Shown here one piece after another: positions 58,613-64,000 of a stretch of 64,000 nt of DNA; the first letter of the stretch is position 1; every line of letters begins with the position of its first letter. The notes under the pieces were generated by a model that was given only the letters and a program-made list of their open reading frames with translations, ran no database searches and was not told where the DNA came from. This stretch comes from Dipteronia dyeriana (taxonomy: Eukaryota > Streptophyta > Magnoliopsida > Sapindales > Sapindaceae): NCBI GenBank assembly GCA_032871835.1, contig CM065297.1, forward strand, positions 25,987,598-26,051,597, in the 5' to 3' direction. Position numbers and translations under genes: made by a program.

Positions 58613-60416
58613 TGTTGGGGTTTTTGCCCTAAAGCTTGTAGTTTGTAAATGTGAATAGAACATAAATAAAAGAAGTAGTTTATTCATTCAAATTGTCTCA
58701 TACATTTATATATCATGTGTAATTAACATCCAAGAATGTCGAATATAATCTCGAACTGAGTATATGAATGTCATATACAGGTGGATTCAGTTTGAGACGA
58801 GCAATCTAAAGAGTCTGTAGATAACAAATAAAGCTGGGTAATTATTTATGGTTAATCTAGAGCTGCGGTCCATTCCTTGATGCACGGTGATATCATATTG
58901 GATCATTCATGTGGTGATATGAGAATAGAGACACCTTGTAACATGTGATCATATATGATTGGGCCACAATCTGCATGAATCTCTCACCAAGATCCGTTTC
59001 ACGTTGAGATTCATATGTATCGACAAATGATGGCTAAATATATGTGATCTTAATCTCGAGTGTCTTATCGACTACTTCAGGTTAGATCATGGTTTTTGAT
59101 ATACCATGGGTGAGATCGAAATTGCATTCCTGATCAATATGCTTTGTATGTTGGAATTGCGGTTTGGCTTGTGGCTGAGAAAGTTTGTACACAATAGTGG
59201 AATCCACTCCTTCTTGTGAGAAGTAGATGGTAGTTCCCTTAAGGGTTGATTCGGGGTTTGAACAATATGAACGCTCTCCTAATTTCGTAAGGAATGTAGG
59301 ATTTATTATTCATTAGAGAATCAATGATACTTAATGGAAAATATATAATTAGAGGAGTATAACATACATTATGACTTAGCTCTAATTATGAACTACTTGT
59401 GGAGGATTATACCATGTGTAATAGCTATGGTTGTAGCTTCAAGTTTTTAGTAAAATAACACCGAAATTAATAATCATGAAATATTAATTAAAGAATTTAA
59501 TTAATTATTTTTAAGGATTATTGGAGCTCAAAATACTATGGGTCCATTAGCTCCCCTTGCTAGCCCGACTGATTAAGGTAACAAGGGTCATGGTTAATTA
59601 ATTGGATTGTCCGATTAATTATGTTATAAAAGTGACACTTATTCATTTGAGAATTAATTGAATAATGAAATTATTTAATTAATAAATATTAATGATTAAA
59701 TTAAATAAATAATTAGATTATTTATTTATGCGATTAATCATTAGATAGAAGGTGTTGATTGATATTTTTTTTTAATGAAAATAAGATAATTAGATGATTT
59801 TATTTTTATTAAATCAAATATCTAAATTTGAATTTGATTTTAAATTCAAAATACTTATTATCCTTGTTGATATACATGATATATTTAAAAAGGATTAATA
59901 TAAGTGTTTTAGTTAGAAAAATATATATATATTTGGTAACTAACAAGAGAGCACAACTTATCAGAGAGTAATTAAGTGATAATCGTATGAAAACAAAAAA
60001 AAAACCCTAGAAAAAGTTCCAGGCGTGTATATATATTTGGTAACTAACAAGAGACCACTTATCAGAGAGCGATCAAGTGTTAATCGTATGAAAACAAAAA
60101 AAAAACCCTAGAAAAAGTTCCAGGTGTTTTTTCGGTCAGGTAATGAAGAAAAAAAGTTTCTTTTCCTCCTCTTTGCATCCTCCTGTTGTTCTTGAGTACC
60201 GTGGCGCGCCCACACAATTGCCAGATCGTAGGATATAGCTAGAAAGATCTACTGGTTCGGATCGGGAACAGAATTTAAGGAAAGAAGGAGCAATCAAAGC
60301 TGGTATAATTAATTATATCCTTCTTGTTTATTCTTATACACTATAAAAGGTTGTTTGATTGCATTAAATTTTTTAAAACCTATTTCCGTTGCACAATATA
60401 AACCTGGGCTTCTACA
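58613..60416 (+). repeat. Copia-2 3' LTR
   Basis: It starts TGTTGGGGTTTTTGCCC after the purine tract GTAAGTGGGAGAT and ends GGGCTTCTACA. At 1,804 bp it is long for Copia. It contains a two-copy tandem duplication. Confidence 0.88.
59929..60126. repeat. Tandem duplication in the Copia-2 LTR, 104-bp period
   Basis: ATTTGGTAACTAACAAGAGA starts both copies (59931 and 60035). Both end with AAACCCTAGAAAAAGTTCCA. Copies differ by a few bases. Confidence 0.85.
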
Positions 60417-60620
60417 TGTTTTTGGAACGAAATGACACTCTTTTGGTAGGAAAAACAAAAGGTAAAATAAATCTATTTAAAAAAAGAAAATGCAAAATAA
60501 ATCTTGACCATTGGTTTTGATAGTAGTCACATGTACGGGTGATTTTAAAAGATCAGTAAAGTTTAACAGACAAAAACGCAGCAGAGGATCCTGATCCAAT
60601 AATATAGGAACATTATATAA

Positions 60621-60658
<38 letters not shown>

Positions 60659-60999
60659 TTTTAACAAACTCTATGGTTATCTATATTAATGGAAGAGAGA
60701 TTATAGTTGTCATTGTTCCAGATTTCATAATTGATAAATTTTCATAATTGGACGAGATGATGTAGGTTCGGTGGTAAACTTTTCACATTTACACTATGAG
60801 GTTGTGGAATCGAGTCATCCCCTTTCTGAAAAAACCTCCCGAATTTATATATTAGCGTAATACTTCAAACAAAATAGTTGTTAAGTTTTATTTTTTGAAA
60901 AAATATAATAAAATACGGGGATATCTCATTATATCTTCCTAACAAAATTTCTAGCTCCCTTCTATCTTTAATCTTGGTTACGTCTTTATATGGCAAATA
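60417..60999. other. Intron 2, non-coding DNA with small relics
   Basis: It contains a lone end of the TIR family seen at 51352 (60581-60600), a TA microsatellite (60624-60655) and a possible tRNA-like/SINE relic (60750-60826). No gene is present. Confidence 0.5.
60750..60826 (+). other. Possible SINE or tRNA-like relic
   Basis: TAGGTTCGGTGGTAA resembles an A box, and TGGAATCGAGTCATCCCC, some 45 bases on, a B box. No poly-A tail or duplication is evident, so this is tentative. Confidence 0.3.
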
Positions 61000-61008
61000 A
61001 AGATTAAA

Positions 61009-62317
61009 GGGAAAATTGCAATAAAGTACCTCGATTTTGATTAAAGTGCAACCAGATTGTACTTTAGCAAAAATTATAAAAAAGTACCCATTGATTAATC
61101 ATTTGACGGTTAGTTTTAACTGATGTCAAAATTCCATAAGGGTTATAATATCAAATTCCATAAGGGTTACAAAATTGGAAAAATAAAATTTATGGTTCAC
61201 AAATGTATAAAAAAGGTGAAGAAATAAATAAATAATTTTTTGATTTTTATTTTTTTTAGGGTGGGGATGATCTGGGTATGGGAAAATCTCATTCATTATT
61301 AATATGGAAATTTTATTGGTAGATATGGAACTCCATCAACATCATTGATTGAAGGAAAAAATAAAGAAATTTGGGGGGAGGGAAAGAAATCTGGGTTCCC
61401 AGATATAACCAACAACTAAAGAAAAAAGATTGAAAGATTTCTTTTTAGAGGAAAAAATATATAATAAAGAATCTTTTGTGGGAGATCTTGGCTCTCCATC
61501 ATCATCGTAAATTGTAGAAACAAAATAAAGAAAAAAAAATGTGGGAAAGATTCGGGTTCTAGACATCATCATAAAAGGGGAAAAAAATGGAATTTATCTT
61601 AGGAGATTGGGGCGGTAGGATCTCTCCATTCTCGTTATCAATCGATGCAAAATAAACTTGAAGATTTTATTTTTTAGGAGTACCTATATCTCCATTTTCT
61701 TTTTTCAATCATCATCAACATTTTTTCTCTCAATCATAAACAAATTAAAACAACATCATCTTCCTCTTCATTTTCAAATAAAGACACAAAATCTCCATGG
61801 TAGATCTCCACCCAACAAACCACAAAAAAATATCTCAAACTAAAATTCGAAACTCCATTTTTTGAATATCTCCACCCTCACCATTGCTGTCCACCGCCGT
61901 TCTCCCCCCATGGAAAGCTCCGTTCTCCTCCAAGGTGAGATCGGGTTTGACCTCCTTAAAATAGATTTGTTGATTCCTCTGTTAGGACATATTTCTAGAT
62001 CTCCATGGAAGTCAAGAAGATATTTGGTGTTTTTATTTTTGTTTTTTTATTTGTTAAGATGAATTTGTTTTATTTACCATTAAATATAGTGATGTGGTAT
62101 TTTTTCCTTTTTTTTACTTAGTGATGTGGCATTTTTTCATCGGACAATGTGACTGTTTTAGTAACACTTAAAGGTAATTTAGATCTTTCGAAATCTTTAA
62201 CCCGTCAACTATTAACTTTGACAGCCTAAGGTTAGTCAAAGGTACTTCATTATAATTTTAGCAAAAGTACAGTGCACTTTCAACAAAAATGTGGAGGCAC
62301 TTCATTGCAATTTTCCC
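61009..62317. mobile_element. Mutator-like element MULE-3 (non-autonomous)
   Basis: It begins GGGAAAATTGCAATAAAGTA and ends with the inverse (CACTTCATTGCAATTTTCCC). The arms are inverted repeats for more than 100 bp. The 9-bp flanks AAGATTAAA (61000-61008) and AAGCTTAAA (62318-62326) differ at one position. The interior has GGAGATCTTGGCTCTCC-like irregular repeats and no transposase. It lies in GDSL intron 2, about 120 bp from the exon 2 donor. Confidence 0.85.
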
Positions 62318-62436
62318 AAGCTTAAATAATGGCCATCATTACTTGTACCACCAAAATAATAATAAAGAGAGAGAAAAAGATAATTAAAGCTCTTCATCTT
62401 AGAGAGAAAGGGAAAGGAAACTAAATTAAACTTTAC

Positions 62437-62661
62437 CCAAGTAATCAGTCAAGACGCGGCCACTGGAGAAACGGTCGGCTGGTTTACCGGGAAATGTGTT
62501 TCCATTAGGTTCTTTCCAGGAACCGCCAAATGATCTTCCAATATTTCCTGTATCAGCATATGAATCTCCAAATACGAACAGTTTTGATGGCTTGAAATCT
62601 AACAAATGACTATGTTTATGGTGGTGGTGGTGGTGAGCCGAGCCCACCACTTGTTGGTTAC
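62437..62661 (-). pseudogene. GDSL exon 2
   Basis: 225 bp. After the acceptor TGTGTACAG it reads NQQVVGS, the His-rich AHHHHHHKHSH, then KPSKLFVFGDSYADTGN (block I with catalytic serine), SWKEPNG, FPGKPADRFSSGRVLTDYL and the donor TTGG-GTAAAG. Phase 1 at both ends. This exon is undamaged. A His-rich linker after the signal peptide also occurs in At5g03610-type proteins. Confidence 0.92.
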
Positions 62662-62760
62662 CTGTACACACAAATTAAGATTGTTAGCCACCCAAAAACA
62701 TTGAATGCTGCAGGGGAGAGTTTGATTAATGGAGGGTTGGCGAAATCATGAATGAATTAC

Positions 62761-62821
62761 CCGAAAGAAGGGAGAGAAGAGAGAAGTAGAACAAGGAGGA
62801 GAGTAGTTTTCTTGGTTCCAT
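62761..62821 (-). pseudogene. GDSL exon 1 (start codon and signal peptide)
   Basis: The ATG at 62821 opens MEPRKLLSSLFYFSLLSLLS: a basic N-terminus followed by a hydrophobic stretch, as in a secretory signal peptide. The exon ends at 62761 (TCGG-GTAATT) in phase 1, joining exon 2 across a 99-bp intron. No upstream in-frame ATG competes in the 5' leader read here. Confidence 0.88.
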
Positions 62822-62870
62822 AACAAGATATCAGGGAGAGAACAAGGCAACGACGATAGCTTTTGCGGTG

Positions 62871-62888
62871 ACAGAGAGAGAGAGAGTT
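62871..62888. repeat. (GA)n run in the 5' leader
   Basis: A GA run, CT-rich on the transcribed sense strand, lies between the TATA box and the start codon. Pyrimidine-rich leaders of this kind are common in plant promoters. Confidence 0.7.
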
Positions 62889-62933
62889 AGATATTTTAGA
62901 ACTTAGAAGACAATTTGCCAACCTACACGTACG

Positions 62934-62944
62934 CTTTTATATAG
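62934..62944 (-). promoter_or_regulatory. TATA box of the GDSL gene
   Basis: CTATATAAAAG on the minus strand lies about 115 bp upstream of the ATG at 62821. This would put the transcription start near 62905-62910. The position and sequence are textbook for a plant TATA box; activity is not shown. Confidence 0.65.
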
Positions 62945-64000
62945 TAGATATGATTATGGGACTTATAATTATAGCAGGGAAAATTACACTGTAGCATCCA
63001 TAAGCTGACTTTGACTAACACAATATTATCATGTCTAAAATGCTTTACTTTACAAAAAAAAAAAAAAAAAAGGTGTAAAATGCCATAAAAAAGTATTCAA
63101 TATTCAGCATACAATAAAAATATTTTTATACCAAAAAAAAAAACAATCAAAGAGAATTTTTGTTTCTTTAATTTTTTTTTTGACATTTATCGAAAAGTGA
63201 AGATGTGATTATCCTTTGCATGCACCACACCACACCACAACCATAAGGATTCACACAAACCTTCCGTAATGGAAGAGACTCGAACGAGTCCCCTTCATAC
63301 CCGACCGTGGGGAGGAGGAGGTTCATGCAAGCCTCCCCTTCATTAAAAGTCTCATATTTTATTTTCTATATATATATATTTTAATTTTATATGTTATTAT
63401 GCATGAAAGGAACATCATTCCACTAGTAATTTTAAGCAAATTCCAACGAGGAGTGATTTGAGTAAATAAATCCAAATCACTTCCTCTATCAGCTAGACTA
63501 TAGTTTATATTCATACGGGGTATATATTTTATATACCTAGTAAGGAGATTATTAAAACTAAATACAAATCACAAAAAATAAGGGCACAATACTGGAAGCT
63601 AAAATTAATTGTTTTGGAGAAGAAATCGCGATCCTTAAAATTGATGGGGTTTTGTACTAGAATAAGTGGTTGACTCAATTTTATTTTCTTAATAGGAATT
63701 CAGCAAGGGGTGATGATCAGATGATCTTCTATAGCTGAGCTGACCGCTAGCTATGACAATTGTCAACCACTCAACCAAGGCGTCTTATATTGAATTTGAG
63801 GGACTGGCTACTGTACGCAGGAAAAAGGCTAGGTATGATACCAATCCCTTTACAAATCAAACAAAACCGTTGGATCGAGTAAAATCTTATCAAACGGTTG
63901 ATAATTGATAAAAGATTAAGAGAGAGGGTTTACCCCCTACTTGTTTCACCGGTTACTCCTCCTTATTCTCACTTTTTTATAAAAGAAGGAGATGAGCGCT
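62945..64000. other. Upstream region of the GDSL gene, no further gene
   Basis: AT-rich DNA with a long poly-A/T run near 63053-63071 and a CACCACACCACACCACAACC stretch near 63223. Frames are short. Promoter elements other than the TATA box cannot be singled out. Confidence 0.5.

Larger units (their letters stand above)
52397..60416 (+). mobile_element. Copia-2, Ty1/Copia element with truncated 5' LTR
   Basis: The 3' LTR is complete (58613-60416, 1.8 kb), but only about 250 bp of the 5' LTR remains (52397-52645). The primer site, a 2-kb leader, gag and pol follow in Copia order. The left part must have been lost by deletion, so no target duplication can be checked. All frames are broken. It lies in GDSL intron 2. 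Confidence 0.87.
20276..62821 (-). pseudogene. GDSL esterase/lipase pseudogene, five exons over 42.5 kb
   Basis: GDSL (SGNH) lipases are secreted serine esterases that hydrolyse acyl esters. The exons encode a signal peptide, a His-rich linker, block I (FGDSYADTGN, catalytic Ser), the conserved GMNFAYGGTGVF, the Asn block GNDY, and block V (WDTVHPTQ, catalytic Asp and His), in family order. Splice phases agree across all junctions. Coding length is about 343 codons, slightly under the roughly 360 of At5g03610-type proteins, the closest family I recognise. Introns are 99, 23,498, 15,435 and 102 bp; the two large ones hold nested transposons. Disruptions: TAA at 23028-23030, frameshifts in exon 4, and an LTR element inside exon 5. 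A split by assembly error is conceivable, but the exact target duplications argue against it. Confidence 0.85.

Noticed and set aside
62426..62671. Frame start just upstream of GNQQ as the GDSL start
   Set aside because: Those residues come from intron sequence before the acceptor. The real start with a signal peptide is at 62821 across a 99-bp intron.

Overview
The window is nuclear DNA of a flowering plant, most likely a eudicot. It is AT-rich, with long AT-rich intergenic and intronic tracts, (TA)n and (AC)n microsatellites, Ty1/Copia, Ty3/Gypsy (Tat lineage), hAT, Mutator-like and CACTA-like elements, an organelle-DNA relic, and one spliced plant gene of the GDSL esterase/lipase family. 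The species cannot be told from the sequence. No intact host protein-coding gene is visible; nearly all long open frames are transposon-derived.

The unifying structure is a minus-strand GDSL esterase/lipase gene, similar to Arabidopsis At5g03610-type proteins. Its TATA box lies near 62.94 kb and its stop codon at 20.28 kb, so five exons (about 1.03 kb of coding sequence) span 42.5 kb. Introns 1 and 4 are about 100 bp, whereas intron 2 (23.5 kb) and intron 3 (15.4 kb) are filled with nested transposons. Exon order, splice phases and the GDSL blocks are collinear. The gene is broken by an in-frame TAA and frameshifts in exon 4 and by a 2.4 kb LTR element inserted in exon 5 with the 5-bp target duplication GTCCA.

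Layout. 0-7.9 kb: CACTA-like end, organelle-derived segment (plastid 16S fragment plus tRNA-Cys relic), minisatellite, a foldback Mutator-like element (MULE), and a cluster of small elements lying between TA-microsatellite tracts. 8.0-14.7 kb: degenerate Copia element on the minus strand. 14.7-20.2 kb: AT-rich DNA with one more microsatellite-associated element and two tandem copies of a second MULE family. 20.3-23.3 kb: GDSL exons 5 and 4 and the exon-disrupting LTR element. 23.3-38.7 kb (intron 3): a 1.76 kb near-palindromic MULE, then a Copia element carrying two hAT elements in its 5' LTR and a 2 kb solo LTR in its RNase H region. 38.7-62.4 kb (intron 2): exon 3 at its downstream edge, then an 11.4 kb Tat-lineage Gypsy element with an antisense intron-containing ORF, a small TIR element, a third Copia element and a third MULE. 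62.4-64 kb: GDSL exons 2 and 1, promoter and upstream DNA.

Most nested insertions keep exact or near-exact target-site duplications, so the order of events can be read. The Copia element at 25.6-38.5 kb was in intron 3 before it received both hATs and the solo LTR. Many in-frame stops in the old elements look like C-to-T decay (TGG to TGA/TAG, CAA to TAA, CGA to TGA), as expected for long-methylated, silenced DNA.
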